From assembly GCA_012269745.1 (NCBI GenBank), contig JAAXJR010000011.1:1-54494 (forward strand): 54,494 nucleotides of DNA, in the 5' to 3' direction. Below the pieces are notes generated by a model that searched no databases, was not told where the DNA came from, and worked only from the letters and a program-made list of their open reading frames with translations. This document shows positions 7,621 through 16,301 of this stretch, in pieces. Source of the DNA: Flavobacteriales bacterium (GTDB lineage Bacteria; Bacteroidota; Bacteroidia; Flavobacteriales; Schleiferiaceae). Positions within the stretch are counted from its first letter, which is position 1. The number at the start of each line of letters is the position of its first letter. The position numbers and the translations under genes were made by a program.

Positions 7621-8556
7621 ATGAGCATCAACACCAGAACTATAGCGTCCATTGAAGCACAGGCAAAATCTATCCTGGATTTAGCACAGCACGATACCAA
7701 CGACTACGAGTCGGTGGTAAAAATGATCATGGGATGTAATGGCAAGCTCATCTTTACCGGAATGGGGAAAAGCGGCATCATTGCACGCAAGCTTGCTGCC
7801 ACCTTCTCCTCAACGGGTGTGCCTTCTTTCTTTGTCCATCCAGGTGAGGCCTATCACGGCGACCTTGGGATGATAGAGGCGGATGATGTACTGTTCGCAT
7901 TTTCAAATTCAGGGGAAACGGCAGAGCTCATCAACCTGTTAAAATACAGCAGATCAAAGAGCGTCATTGGGATGTCCAACGACCGCAACAGCACCCTGGC
8001 GAGTTATTCTAAGGTGCACCTTGAGTGTAAGGTGGATAAGGAGATTTGCCCACTGAATTTAGCACCTACAACAAGCACCACCGCTGCCCTAGTGATTGGC
8101 GATGCCATCTGTGCTACCGTTATGGAGCTGTCGGGTTTCTCCGAAGAAGAGTTCGCTGCCTTGCATCCAGGGGGAACCTTGGGCAAGAGTTTACTGACCA
8201 AGGCCAAAGATTTAATGACCACTGAAGTTCCAATGGTCCAAGCAGAAGATTCGCTCAACGAGGTGCTCTTGAAAATTTCTGAAGGTCGTTTAGGACTTGC
8301 TTGTATAGGGTCTAAAGACGCCGTAGAAGGAATTATCACCGATGGAGATATTCGTCGTTCGATGGGTACGGCTGGAAATACAGATGCACTCACCGCAAAA
8401 GACATGGCTACCAAGAATCCCGTCTTCATAGACGAAAGCACGGGGCTTCATGAAATGAATATGCTGTTTAGAGAAAAGAAGATTGTTTCTGTACTGGTCG
8501 GCTCACCAAATGAACTAAAAGGCGTGGTCCAATTCTACGATATACACAACGGGTAA
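7621..8556 (+). CDS. kdsD: Arabinose-5-phosphate isomerase (KdsD/KpsF/GutQ family)
   Basis: 311 residues. It converts ribulose 5-phosphate to arabinose 5-phosphate for KdsA. An N-terminal SIS sugar-isomerase domain has GMGKSG (47-52), HPGEAYHGDLG (73-83) and SNSGET (95-100), and ends with the LHPGGTLGK signature (181-189). Two CBS domains fill residues 198-311 and probably sense nucleotides or regulate activity. The length is close to the usual 320. It follows kdsA by 4 bp, so the pair makes Kdo 8-phosphate as one operon; the thioredoxin-fold gene at 8571 starts 14 bp later. Confidence 0.93.
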   Translation: MSINTRTIASIEAQAKSILDLAQHDTNDYESVVKMIMGCNGKLIFTGMGKSGIIARKLAATFSSTGVPSFFVHPGEAYHGDLGMIEADDVLFAFSNSGETAELINLLKYSRSKSVIGMSNDRNSTLASYSKVHLECKVDKEICPLNLAPTTSTTAALVIGDAICATVMELSGFSEEEFAALHPGGTLGKSLLTKAKDLMTTEVPMVQAEDSLNEVLLKISEGRLGLACIGSKDAVEGIITDGDIRRSMGTAGNTDALTAKDMATKNPVFIDESTGLHEMNMLFREKKIVSVLVGSPNELKGVVQFYDIHNG

Positions 8557-8570
8557 AACCAACTCACATT

Positions 8571-9074
8571 ATGAAAAAATACATATTCGCCCTAGCATTA
8601 GGCCTCGGTTTTGCTGCACAAGCACAAGTTCAAGATTTTACACTGCCCTCAGCAACCGGTGGAGCCGCTTTCACTCTAAGTGCCGCAGAGAGCGACTACG
8701 TAGCCCTTCACTTTCTGCTCAAAACAGAATGTCCTTATTGCATGCGTCATACCATGACTTACGCAACCCGCAGCGAAGAACTTCCAGGAGTACGTCAGGT
8801 ATTTATCAAGCCTGATACCCGAGAAGAAATTCAGGAATGGGCGGCCAAAGTGGACGATGTAGGTCTGGATATTTACCAAGATGAGAATGCAAAATTGGCC
8901 CGAGATATGGGAATCCCGTACGGGTACAAATTCCACGGCCAAGTCGTTCATTATCCGGCCCTGATACTCTTGGACAAGGAGGGTAATGAAGTATTGCGAT
9001 ACGTTGGCGAACACAATGGCGACCGAATGTCCTTCGATGATCTCACCGCACGCATCGACGCCCTGAAAAAATAA
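8571..9074 (+). CDS. Exported peroxiredoxin/thioredoxin-fold protein (AhpC/TSA-like)
   Basis: 167 residues with a signal peptide (MKKYIFALALGLGFAAQAQ). The mature part has the peroxiredoxin entry VQDFTLPSATGG and a strand VALHFLLKTECPYC (44-57), so the peroxidatic region is a thioredoxin-like CPYC pair rather than the single Cys of classical peroxiredoxins. A later segment, VVHYPALILLDKEGN, holds the cis-Pro typical of thioredoxin folds. It is probably a periplasmic thiol-disulfide or peroxide-handling protein. It is 14 bp after kdsD and likely in that transcript, although no functional link to Kdo is known. The precise substrate is uncertain. Confidence 0.75.
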   Translation: MKKYIFALALGLGFAAQAQVQDFTLPSATGGAAFTLSAAESDYVALHFLLKTECPYCMRHTMTYATRSEELPGVRQVFIKPDTREEIQEWAAKVDDVGLDIYQDENAKLARDMGIPYGYKFHGQVVHYPALILLDKEGNEVLRYVGEHNGDRMSFDDLTARIDALKK

Positions 9075-9148
9075 GCTAGACACGCTTGCTGGTATAAACT
9101 TATTCGAATTCTAGCGGTTTACTCTTTACACCCTTAAGAGAAACTGCC

Positions 9149-10384
9149 ATGGAGTCGAAAGAAACCATATACATTGTTGGCGCCGGTATTAGCGGTCTCA
9201 TTGCTGCCTTTGAGCTAGAAAAGGCGGGCTATGCTCCTATTGTTTTAGAAAAATCTAATGGTGTAGGTGGACGTGTACGCACCGTATCTGTCGGCGATCA
9301 CCACCTAGATATCGGTTTTCAGGTATTGCTCGACGGCTACCCGATGGCAAAAAAATACCTGGACTATGATGCGCTTGATCTTCGACGCTTGGCCTCAGGG
9401 GCACAGATTTATGTGGACGGAAGACGTTTTGTGATTGGTGATCCCTTACGAGATTTTAAAATGCTCATCCCTACCGTCACTGCTAAGATTGGCAGCGTCG
9501 GGGACAAAATAAAAGTGCTACGCCTCAATGCAAGGATGAAGCGCAAATCCATCGATGAAATCTTTGCTAGCGAAGAGATGACCACCTTAGAATATCTCCG
9601 GAAATTCGGATTTTCCGAGGTGATCATTGACCGATTCTTCAAACCCTTTTTTGCGGGCATCTTCTTGGAACCAGAGCTGCGCACATCAAGCCGCATGTTT
9701 GAATTTGTCTACAAGATGTTCGGTGAAGGCTATGCCACCATCCCTTCAGCTGGAATAGGCGCGATTAGCGAGCAACTTCAAAACAAACTGAAGACCACTG
9801 AATTCCGTTTTGGAGCGGAGGTAAGTAGTGTTAATAGCGAGAAAATCGTTCTAAAATCGGGGGAAGAAATGGACCACAGTGGGGTGATTATTACTGCGGA
9901 CGCTTCTTCACTGATCTCTAATATGCAAGAACAAGGAACGGATTGGAAATCGTGCATGTGTCTGTACTTCGAAATAGGCAGCTCCAACTTACCTACAGAA
10001 ACGATTGGATTAGTTGCCGACCCTGAAAAACTCGTTAATAATCTCTACGGCTATACCGATGCTAAAGGTCGACAGATACTATCAGCGACCGTCTTAGAGT
10101 TTAACAGCAAGAGCGAAAAAGAAATTACTGCGAAGGTTGAAGATGAGATACGCGAATACTGTAGTGTAGGCGCTCTAACACACATCGGTAACTTCCATAT
10201 TGAACAAGCCCTTCCCGATCTAAGCAATCTTAAAATGACCGCAGAACCCAGTGAAAGTGTGCTCATGGAAAACGTATTTCTTGCCGGAGATGTGCTGTAC
10301 AATGGCTCATTGAATGCTGCGATGGAAAGTGGCCGATTAGCCGCGCAAGGATTGCTCGAAAAGAAAACTGGAATACTCATTTAA
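9149..10384 (+). CDS. FAD-dependent oxidoreductase (amine oxidase/protoporphyrinogen-oxidase-like)
   Basis: 411 residues. The N-terminal FAD-binding Rossmann motif IVGAGISGLIAAFELEKAG (9-27) leads to the GVGGRVRT sequence that contacts the flavin ribose and pyrophosphate, as in amine oxidases, phytoene desaturases and HemY. Near the C-terminus, VFLAGDVLYNGSLNAAMESG is the usual second flavin segment that closes these enzymes. No residues tell whether the substrate is an amine, carotenoid or porphyrin. The 123-residue membrane protein gene follows by 10 bp, suggesting an operon. Cellular location is cytoplasmic; no signal peptide is present. Confidence 0.8.
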   Translation: MESKETIYIVGAGISGLIAAFELEKAGYAPIVLEKSNGVGGRVRTVSVGDHHLDIGFQVLLDGYPMAKKYLDYDALDLRRLASGAQIYVDGRRFVIGDPLRDFKMLIPTVTAKIGSVGDKIKVLRLNARMKRKSIDEIFASEEMTTLEYLRKFGFSEVIIDRFFKPFFAGIFLEPELRTSSRMFEFVYKMFGEGYATIPSAGIGAISEQLQNKLKTTEFRFGAEVSSVNSEKIVLKSGEEMDHSGVIITADASSLISNMQEQGTDWKSCMCLYFEIGSSNLPTETIGLVADPEKLVNNLYGYTDAKGRQILSATVLEFNSKSEKEITAKVEDEIREYCSVGALTHIGNFHIEQALPDLSNLKMTAEPSESVLMENVFLAGDVLYNGSLNAAMESGRLAAQGLLEKKTGILI

Positions 10385-10394
10385 ACCCACCGCT

Positions 10395-10766
10395 ATGAAT
10401 GGATTATATTTCATTTACATCACCAATATCCTGCTCGCAGGATGGATAAGCATTAGCTGTCTCGCGACACCAAAACGAGCTGCCATCTCTGTTTTCTCAA
10501 ATTCTCTTGTGCGAACAGAAGCTATTAAGACAGTGGGAGGTATATGGTTCGCCGTATTGAGCCTATCGGCCCTGGGATTGTTCTTTCCAACCCAGCTCAT
10601 CGTTCTTTTAGCTTTTCAGCTACTGTACAAAGGCTCGTGGCTTTTCGCTGTAGCCCTACCCGCACTTCGAGAGAAGAAGCCGTTCCCGAAAGCTATGGCC
10701 GTATCGTTCCTTTTCTGGATTGCTTCACTGCCTTTTATTTTCCCTTGGCAGAATCTTTTAGGATAA
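10395..10766 (+). CDS. Small multi-spanning membrane protein, unknown function
   Basis: 123 residues with four likely transmembrane segments at about 4-22, 46-64, 66-88 and 101-118 (for example IWFAVLSLSALGLFFPTQLI and AVSFLFWIASLPFIFPWQNL). It has no enzymatic motif, and I do not recognise the family. It starts 10 bp after the FAD oxidoreductase stop and is likely co-transcribed, so it may help that enzyme at the membrane; this is inference from position only. Confidence 0.6.
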   Translation: MNGLYFIYITNILLAGWISISCLATPKRAAISVFSNSLVRTEAIKTVGGIWFAVLSLSALGLFFPTQLIVLLAFQLLYKGSWLFAVALPALREKKPFPKAMAVSFLFWIASLPFIFPWQNLLG

Positions 10767-10820
10767 ACTTTTTGCGTTTGGTTAAATCCGTATCTTTTTG
10801 CGGTAAAACACTGAAACGCC

Positions 10821-11186
10821 ATGGCCACTACTCCTGAGCACGATGCCCGCGTCGCTGCACTGACCTTTGCAGGTATATATCCTCACTACGTCACTAAGAT
10901 TCAAAAGAAAGGACGCAGTCTAGACGAATTGCACCAAGTGCTTCACTGGCTGACCGGCTTTGACGAAGCACGGCTCAAAGAGATGATCGATCGCAAAGTC
11001 ACCTTCAAAGAATTCTTTGAGGAGGCCACTGTGCATCCCAATGCCTCTTTAATCACCGGGAGCATCTGTGGGTACAAAATCCAAGAAATTGAAACCAAGC
11101 TGACGCGCGAATGCCGTTACATGGACAAGCTCGTGGACGAGTTGGCGAAAGGCAAGAAAATGGAAAAAATTCTACGAACTCAATAA
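10821..11186 (+). CDS. DUF2200 family protein
   Basis: 121 residues, a compact cytoplasmic alpha/beta protein of the DUF2200 family. Visible hallmarks are AALTFAGIYPHYVTKIQKKG at the start, the W-L-T-G-F motif near residue 50 and FFEEATVHPNASLITGSICG near residues 67-86. The family is small, widespread and of unknown biochemical function. It stands 54 bp after the membrane protein gene and 9 bp before the DUF5362 gene, with which it probably shares a transcript. Confidence 0.8.
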   Translation: MATTPEHDARVAALTFAGIYPHYVTKIQKKGRSLDELHQVLHWLTGFDEARLKEMIDRKVTFKEFFEEATVHPNASLITGSICGYKIQEIETKLTRECRYMDKLVDELAKGKKMEKILRTQ

Positions 11187-11195
11187 ACACTCAAT

Positions 11196-11642
11196 ATGGA
11201 AACTGAAAACACTCCGAACGAAAAGCCAACACAAGAATTAACCATTACAGATATGGCGGCAGGCTATATCAACGAAACCCGAAAATGGGCCCAGTTCCTA
11301 GCCATCCTCGGCTTTATTGGAGCGGGATTAATTGCCATCATGGCTATTTTCGCCGGTTCCATGTTCTCCGGAATGATAGGCGCCGGAGGGATCGCAATTA
11401 CTGTGCTATATCTTCTGATGGCGCTCTTGTATTTCTTCCCTTCACTGTACCTGTTTAGGTTTAGCGAAAAGTCAAATAGAGCTCTCTATAAAAAAGATTC
11501 CGACGAACTTGAAGCTGCCATGGGCAACCTAAAATCGACCTTTAAGTTTTATGGTGTTTCAGCGATTGTATTTATCAGCCTGTATCTACTGTTCTTCATC
11601 TTTGCCGGTGTAGGCGCTGGGATGGGGATGTTCGTCGACTAA
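11196..11642 (+). CDS. DUF5362-family membrane protein
   Basis: 148 residues. A cytoplasmic start (ELTITDMAAGYINETRKWAQ) is followed by transmembrane segments at about 35-60, 65-88 and 120-145 with many Gly residues. The N-terminal ITDMA...YI.ETRKWAQF pattern is that of the DUF5362 family, seen mainly in Bacteroidota; its function is unknown. Its stop (11640-11642) overlaps by 4 bp the stop of a small convergent gene on the other strand, so the two transcripts must collide or read antisense to each other. Confidence 0.7.
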   Translation: METENTPNEKPTQELTITDMAAGYINETRKWAQFLAILGFIGAGLIAIMAIFAGSMFSGMIGAGGIAITVLYLLMALLYFFPSLYLFRFSEKSNRALYKKDSDELEAAMGNLKSTFKFYGVSAIVFISLYLLFFIFAGVGAGMGMFVD

Positions 11643-11842
11643 ACTACCTGGTCCTGATCTTCCGAGGTTAAACCATCGTAATTTTCTTTGAAATGCTTGA
11701 GAAGCGTCCTTCCGTAATGACGGTTGCGACGCTTCGCTTTTTTCTTGTTAGCCCTTTTGCCTGTGCGCTTGTCCTTTACGATATCGTCAAGGTCTTTGGC
11801 TTGGTCGATTTTTTCAAAATCCTGAATCTGGGTGCGTTTCAT
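11639..11842 (-). CDS. Small basic conserved-looking protein, unknown function
   Basis: 67 residues, strongly charged, with a basic helical centre (DKRTGKRANKKKAKRRNRHY) flanked by an acidic N-terminal stretch (DFEKIDQAKDLDDIVKD). This composition suggests a nucleic-acid or ribosome-associated protein, but no known fold is recognisable. It runs divergent from menB, 72 bp away, and ends tail-to-tail against the DUF5362 gene. A start codon in good context and homogeneous charged composition argue that it is real rather than a shadow frame. Confidence 0.55.
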   Translation of the reverse strand: MKRTQIQDFEKIDQAKDLDDIVKDKRTGKRANKKKAKRRNRHYGRTLLKHFKENYDGLTSEDQDQVV

Positions 11843-11873
11843 TTCAAATACTCTGCTATCAACTATTACATAG

Positions 11874-11881
11874 TACCTTTG
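11874..11881 (+). promoter_or_regulatory. menB: Candidate -7 promoter element (TACCTTTG) for menB
   Basis: TACCTTTG fits the Bacteroidota TAnnTTTG element, 33 bp before the menB ATG, in the 72-bp divergent spacer. A -33 TTG was not evident. Confidence 0.5.
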
Positions 11882-11914
11882 TTAATGTTCATACACACCT
11901 AAAAGAATTGGACC

Positions 11915-12757
11915 ATGGCCCAACTAGAATGGCAAACCGTCAAGGAATACGAGGAAATCACATTTAAGCAGCTTAACGGCGTCGCACGCATTGCGTTCAA
12001 CCGTCCTGAGGTGCGCAACGCATTTACTCCAAAGACCGTAGACGAGCTTTGGGAGGCACTCATCTTGTGCCACGAAAGCCAAGAAATTGGTGTCGTGCTT
12101 ATCACTGGTGAGGGACCCTCTCCGAAAGACGGCGGCTGGGCATTCTGCTCTGGCGGCGACCAACGCGTTCGTTCGACCACCGGATATAAAGGAGAGAACG
12201 GCATCAATAGGTTCAACATCCTGGATGTACAGCGTCAGATCCGATTCATGAATAAGGTCGTGATCGCTGTAGTGCCCGGTTGGGCAGTAGGTGGTGGCCA
12301 CAGTCTTCATGTAGTGTGTGATATGACCATTGCTTCTAAAGAGCACGCCATCTTCAAGCAAACCGATGCGGATGTCGCAAGCTTCGACGGCGGATTTGGC
12401 TCTGCTTACCTAGCACGTATGGTAGGTCAGAAAAGAGCGCGTGAAATCTTCTTCCTTGGTGCTGAGTATTCGGCGCAAGAAGCCTACGAGATGGGCATGG
12501 TAAACAAGGTGGTGCCGCATGAAGAACTAGAACAAACGGCGTACGACTGGGCGCAAGAGATCATGACTAAAAGCCCTACGGCCATCAAGATGCTAAAGTT
12601 TGGGTTCAACCTTATTGACGACGGATTGGTTGGCCAGCAAGTGTATGCTGGAGAAGCCACTCGTTTGGCCTACGGTACAGATGAAGCCGTTGAAGGCCGC
12701 AATGCCTTCTTAGAAAAACGACCTCGAGACTTCTCTAAATTCCCTAAGTTTCCTTAA
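11915..12757 (+). CDS. menB: 1,4-dihydroxy-2-naphthoyl-CoA synthase (MenB)
   Basis: 280 residues of the crotonase superfamily. MenB closes the second ring in menaquinone synthesis from O-succinylbenzoyl-CoA in the cytoplasm. Visible sites are FCSGGDQ (78-84, oxyanion side), PGWAVGGGHSLHVVCD (121-136) and FKQTDADVASFDGGFG (147-162). Asp151 stands where E. coli MenB has Gly156 that holds bicarbonate, so this is the bicarbonate-independent type with its own acidic residue. Length is as expected (E. coli 285). It has its own promoter and ends in a strong terminator; no other men genes are nearby. Confidence 0.95.
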   Translation: MAQLEWQTVKEYEEITFKQLNGVARIAFNRPEVRNAFTPKTVDELWEALILCHESQEIGVVLITGEGPSPKDGGWAFCSGGDQRVRSTTGYKGENGINRFNILDVQRQIRFMNKVVIAVVPGWAVGGGHSLHVVCDMTIASKEHAIFKQTDADVASFDGGFGSAYLARMVGQKRAREIFFLGAEYSAQEAYEMGMVNKVVPHEELEQTAYDWAQEIMTKSPTAIKMLKFGFNLIDDGLVGQQVYAGEATRLAYGTDEAVEGRNAFLEKRPRDFSKFPKFP

Positions 12758-12768
12758 CATAAATAAAA

Positions 12769-12799
12769 AAGCCCCGGCAAGTTGGTCGGGGCTTTTGTT
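12769..12799. terminator. Bidirectional rho-independent terminator
   Basis: The stem AAGCCCCG / CGGGGCTT (12769-12776 and 12787-12794) with a 10-nt loop is preceded by A-rich and followed by T-rich sequence. It lies between the convergent menB and the GH3 gene, so it can serve both. Confidence 0.85.
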
Positions 12800-12820
12800 T
12801 TTATGTGCTTAACAAGCGAC

Positions 12821-15226
12821 CTACAAACTAATTTCTTCAGAGTATTTGTGATCTCGCGATGAGGCAGCAATGTGAATCTGATGCTCACCTTCAGGCAACG
12901 TCCACTGATCACTTTCTTCATCCCAGACCTTCAAGTCGCTCACAGGGATTGCAAACGAGATGATTTGCTCTCCACCGGCTGGAAGAATTTCGGTTTTAGC
13001 AAATGCCCGAAGTTCCTGAGTAGGTCTATCATCTGATTCAAAACTCGAATAGAGTTGTACCACTTCTTTGCCGTCGAATGAACCAATGTTTTGAACGATG
13101 ACATCCGCGAAGATGGTGTCGTTTCTCAACTCAACAGTAGGGTTTACATACTGAAATGACGTGTATGAAAGGCCATAGCCAAATGGGTAACTCACCTCAA
13201 GATTCGACTTGTCAAAATGGCGGTAACCCACGTAGATGTCCTCCTCGTATTCCGTGTAGTCAACATTTGCGACCCATTCCTCTTCAGGAGTTTCTTTCTG
13301 CAGCAGCATGTCCGTCATTTTCATACTTCCTCCAGACAATGGGAAGTTTTTGTTTGACCAATGATCTTCTATCGCAACTGGGAAAGTCATGGTCAATTTT
13401 CCACTAGGACTAACCTTTCCAACTAAAAGATCCGCAACAGAATTTCCACCCTCTTGCCCTCCTTGCCATGCCAAAAGAATGGCATCAGGTTTATTCTTCC
13501 AAGATGCAGTCTCAACAACACCTCCGACATTCAAAACAACAATGACTGGCTTGTTTAGTGCATGGAAGCTTTCACAAGTTTTATTCAGCATTTCAAGCTC
13601 TCCTTCTGACAGGGTGAAATCATCCTCAATCACACGATCACCACCTTCTCCAGCATTTCGGCCAATAGTTAAAATAGCGACATCAGAAGATTTGGCGAAC
13701 TGCTCGTACTGCTTCTCGCTGTATTCTAATTGTGGTGCTTGATAAGGATTAAACATGGCCGTAATTCCCTCTGGTACCTCAAATGCCTCTGGATCCGCTG
13801 CCACAGCCTTCTCGAAAACTACAGAAGCATCTTCATTCATCGGTACACCTGCATTTGCCAAGCCTTCTTGTAGAGAAACTGAATAAGCCTCGTTCACGTC
13901 TCCTGAGCCTGTACCTCCAGCAATAAACTGATAGCTATTTGCTCCTATTAGCGCTACTTCTTGGCCACTCTTCAATGGTAGTACATTGTTTTCATTTTTT
14001 AGCAAAATCATTCCCTCGGTCGCAGATTGGCGGGTTACCGCAGCATGTTTCTCTAGATCTGGTGCGTTCGTGATTTCACCACCCTTCATTTTTGCGGTTT
14101 GAAAAATGAATTTTAGAATCCGTTCTACGCTAGTATTGATGTTTTGTTCGTCTAAGGTTCCGTTTTCAAACCCTTCGGTTAAGGCGTCCCATTGACGTTT
14201 GGTTCCAGGCTCTAGCAAATCATTTCCTGCGTTAACCATTGCAACGGCATCTTTACCGCCAAACCAGTCAGACATTACCATTCCCTCATAGCCCCATTCA
14301 CCGCGTAAAATATCAGTAAGGATTCTACGGTCTTCAGCTACTTGGACACCATTTATCTTATTATAAGATGACATGATTGTAGAAGGATTAGCTTCATTTA
14401 CTACAATCTCAAAGCCTTTGAGATACAATTCTCGCAATGCACGTTCTGAGACCCGCACATCATTGTTCATTCTATTAGTTTCCTGATTATTCGCGACAAA
14501 ATGCTTGACGGAAGTTCCTACCCCTTGTCCTTCGATTCCACGAACCATTGCAGCGCCCATTTTCCCGGTTACCAGCGGATCCTCAGAGTAGTATTCAAAA
14601 TTTCGTCCACACAATGGATGGCGATGGAGGTTAGCTCCAGGGCCAAGAATAACATCAATACCGTATTCTTTTGCTTCATTACCCATGCTTTGGCCTACCT
14701 GTTCCACGAGGTCAGTGTTCCAAGTAGATGCCAAAACGGTCGCAATAGGGAATGCGGTACAATAGAAGGTCTCGTCTGAGCCTTCACGGGTAGGTAGGAT
14801 ACGGAGACCTGCAGGTCCATCGCTTAAGTACACAGTCGGAAGTCCTAATCTCGGTGTTGGTACTATGGTGCCAACAGCACCAGGAATGCCTTCACCCGCT
14901 GGAACTCTTCCCACTCCAGAAGCCATACCGGATCCTTTCAATAGGTGGATCTTCTCTTCCATGGTCATTAGATCCAGGATATTGGCTATTCTATCATCCA
15001 TTGAAGCTCTGTGATCCTCATACACGTCCAATTCACCATTGGCATTGCGGTCCAAGAAATCTTGGCCATCAATTGTAATAGTCTCGAATTGGACCACTTC
15101 TTTAAAGTCCTTTTCAAAAGTCAAAAAAGTGGCATTCACCCATCTCCAACCGAAGAATCCGGCAACTGCAACTATAACTACAATGCTAGTTAGACCAACT
15201 AAAATATACTTAAGTGCTTTTTTCAT
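12821..15226 (-). CDS. GH3-family beta-glucosidase, membrane-anchored
   Basis: 801 residues. An uncleaved N-terminal membrane anchor (about 7-27) places it in the periplasm or on the envelope. Next comes an EF-hand-like loop DRNANGELDVYED (59-71), then the GH3 catalytic barrel from about 75 with SDGPAGLR (135-142), KHF (241-243) and the nucleophile Asp320 in VMSDW. The second alpha/beta domain starts near 390 and the C-terminal FnIII-like domain near 690. It probably releases glucose or other beta-linked sugars from oligosaccharides. It is divergent from the esterase-GH3 pair at 15294; co-regulation across that gap is likely. Confidence 0.9.
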   Translation of the reverse strand: MKKALKYILVGLTSIVVIVAVAGFFGWRWVNATFLTFEKDFKEVVQFETITIDGQDFLDRNANGELDVYEDHRASMDDRIANILDLMTMEEKIHLLKGSGMASGVGRVPAGEGIPGAVGTIVPTPRLGLPTVYLSDGPAGLRILPTREGSDETFYCTAFPIATVLASTWNTDLVEQVGQSMGNEAKEYGIDVILGPGANLHRHPLCGRNFEYYSEDPLVTGKMGAAMVRGIEGQGVGTSVKHFVANNQETNRMNNDVRVSERALRELYLKGFEIVVNEANPSTIMSSYNKINGVQVAEDRRILTDILRGEWGYEGMVMSDWFGGKDAVAMVNAGNDLLEPGTKRQWDALTEGFENGTLDEQNINTSVERILKFIFQTAKMKGGEITNAPDLEKHAAVTRQSATEGMILLKNENNVLPLKSGQEVALIGANSYQFIAGGTGSGDVNEAYSVSLQEGLANAGVPMNEDASVVFEKAVAADPEAFEVPEGITAMFNPYQAPQLEYSEKQYEQFAKSSDVAILTIGRNAGEGGDRVIEDDFTLSEGELEMLNKTCESFHALNKPVIVVLNVGGVVETASWKNKPDAILLAWQGGQEGGNSVADLLVGKVSPSGKLTMTFPVAIEDHWSNKNFPLSGGSMKMTDMLLQKETPEEEWVANVDYTEYEEDIYVGYRHFDKSNLEVSYPFGYGLSYTSFQYVNPTVELRNDTIFADVIVQNIGSFDGKEVVQLYSSFESDDRPTQELRAFAKTEILPAGGEQIISFAIPVSDLKVWDEESDQWTLPEGEHQIHIAASSRDHKYSEEISL

Positions 15227-15293
15227 TTTCTAATGTGACTTATCGCCACAATATATGAACATTTTGCATATCTTCGACAATAAAGGACTCGGT

Positions 15294-16301
15294 ATGAAAA
15301 AACTCCTCTTAGTCGTTCTAATAAGCATAAGCTGCTTTACTACTCATGCACAACATTCCTTTACCGTTGAAGAGGATGTTCTATGGTCATCGCCGAAAGG
15401 GTTTGATCTCACCATGGACATCTACACCCCTGAAACGGGCAAGGAAAATTATCCAGTTATAGTCATGTATCACGGCGGCGGATGGCTCATCAACAACAAA
15501 GGCATCATGAACCAAAGTGCTCAACATTTAGCAGAATACGGGGAGTATGTCGTATGTAATGTGAATTACCGCCTACTTGGAGATTTAAAGAATACCACCA
15601 CTCTAAATGAAATCATAGAAGACGCCTTTGGTGCGCTTTTGTGGGTAAAGTCTAACGTAGCTCAATACAAGGGCAACCCAAAAAAAATCACGGTTACTGG
15701 CGATAGCGCTGGTGGTCATCTAGCCATCGCGGTGGCAACCATGGGCAAAAACTTAAGCGGCTCAAGGCTCTCGAAGAAACCCTATGGCTTCCAGCCAACG
15801 TGGATGCCAGAAGGAAAGAGTCCTGAAGAATTGGCCTTGGAAAATGCTTTAGAGGTACAATGTGCTATTATAAGCTATGGTGCTTTCGATTTACTAGGTG
15901 CCGCACAAGGAGGCTTCGAAAAACCCGAAAACTTCTTTTGGACCATGGGCGGGGCTGCTCCACGCGGCATCCTTGGAAAGGAATACAATGCTGCAGAAAA
16001 TGAGGATATGTACAAAGCCATTTCTCCCCTGTACAACATTCCCACAAGTCCTATGCCCCCTATGCTTTTCACAGTAGGTTCAGAAGATCAAACTACCCCG
16101 CCCAAGAGCATATCAAGGTACCTCGAAGCTTATAAGGCGGCGGGACATAGCAACTATGAATATTGGGTGCACGAGGGTAGACCACACGCCTTTTTAGATT
16201 CGGGCAGCAACGAATTCTTGGGAATAGAATTCACAAAAGATGCCATTCCCGCACTCAATAAAATGATAAGTTACCTGAATGATGTTTTCTACTATGATTA
16301 A
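15294..16301 (+). CDS. Exported alpha/beta hydrolase (esterase/lipase family)
   Basis: 335 residues from the ATG at 15294 (signal peptide MKKLLLVVLISISCFTTHAQ); a start 39 bp upstream would precede the signal peptide with unrelated residues. HGGGW (60-64) forms the oxyanion hole and GDSAG (136-140) carries the nucleophile Ser138; VGSEDQTTPP and EGRPHAF supply the likely Asp and His near residues 264 and 296. The layout matches BD-FAE-type and carbohydrate esterases. It overlaps the next GH3 gene by 8 bp, so it probably strips acyl groups from plant or algal glycans that GH3 then cuts. Confidence 0.82.
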   Translation: MKKLLLVVLISISCFTTHAQHSFTVEEDVLWSSPKGFDLTMDIYTPETGKENYPVIVMYHGGGWLINNKGIMNQSAQHLAEYGEYVVCNVNYRLLGDLKNTTTLNEIIEDAFGALLWVKSNVAQYKGNPKKITVTGDSAGGHLAIAVATMGKNLSGSRLSKKPYGFQPTWMPEGKSPEELALENALEVQCAIISYGAFDLLGAAQGGFEKPENFFWTMGGAAPRGILGKEYNAAENEDMYKAISPLYNIPTSPMPPMLFTVGSEDQTTPPKSISRYLEAYKAAGHSNYEYWVHEGRPHAFLDSGSNEFLGIEFTKDAIPALNKMISYLNDVFYYD

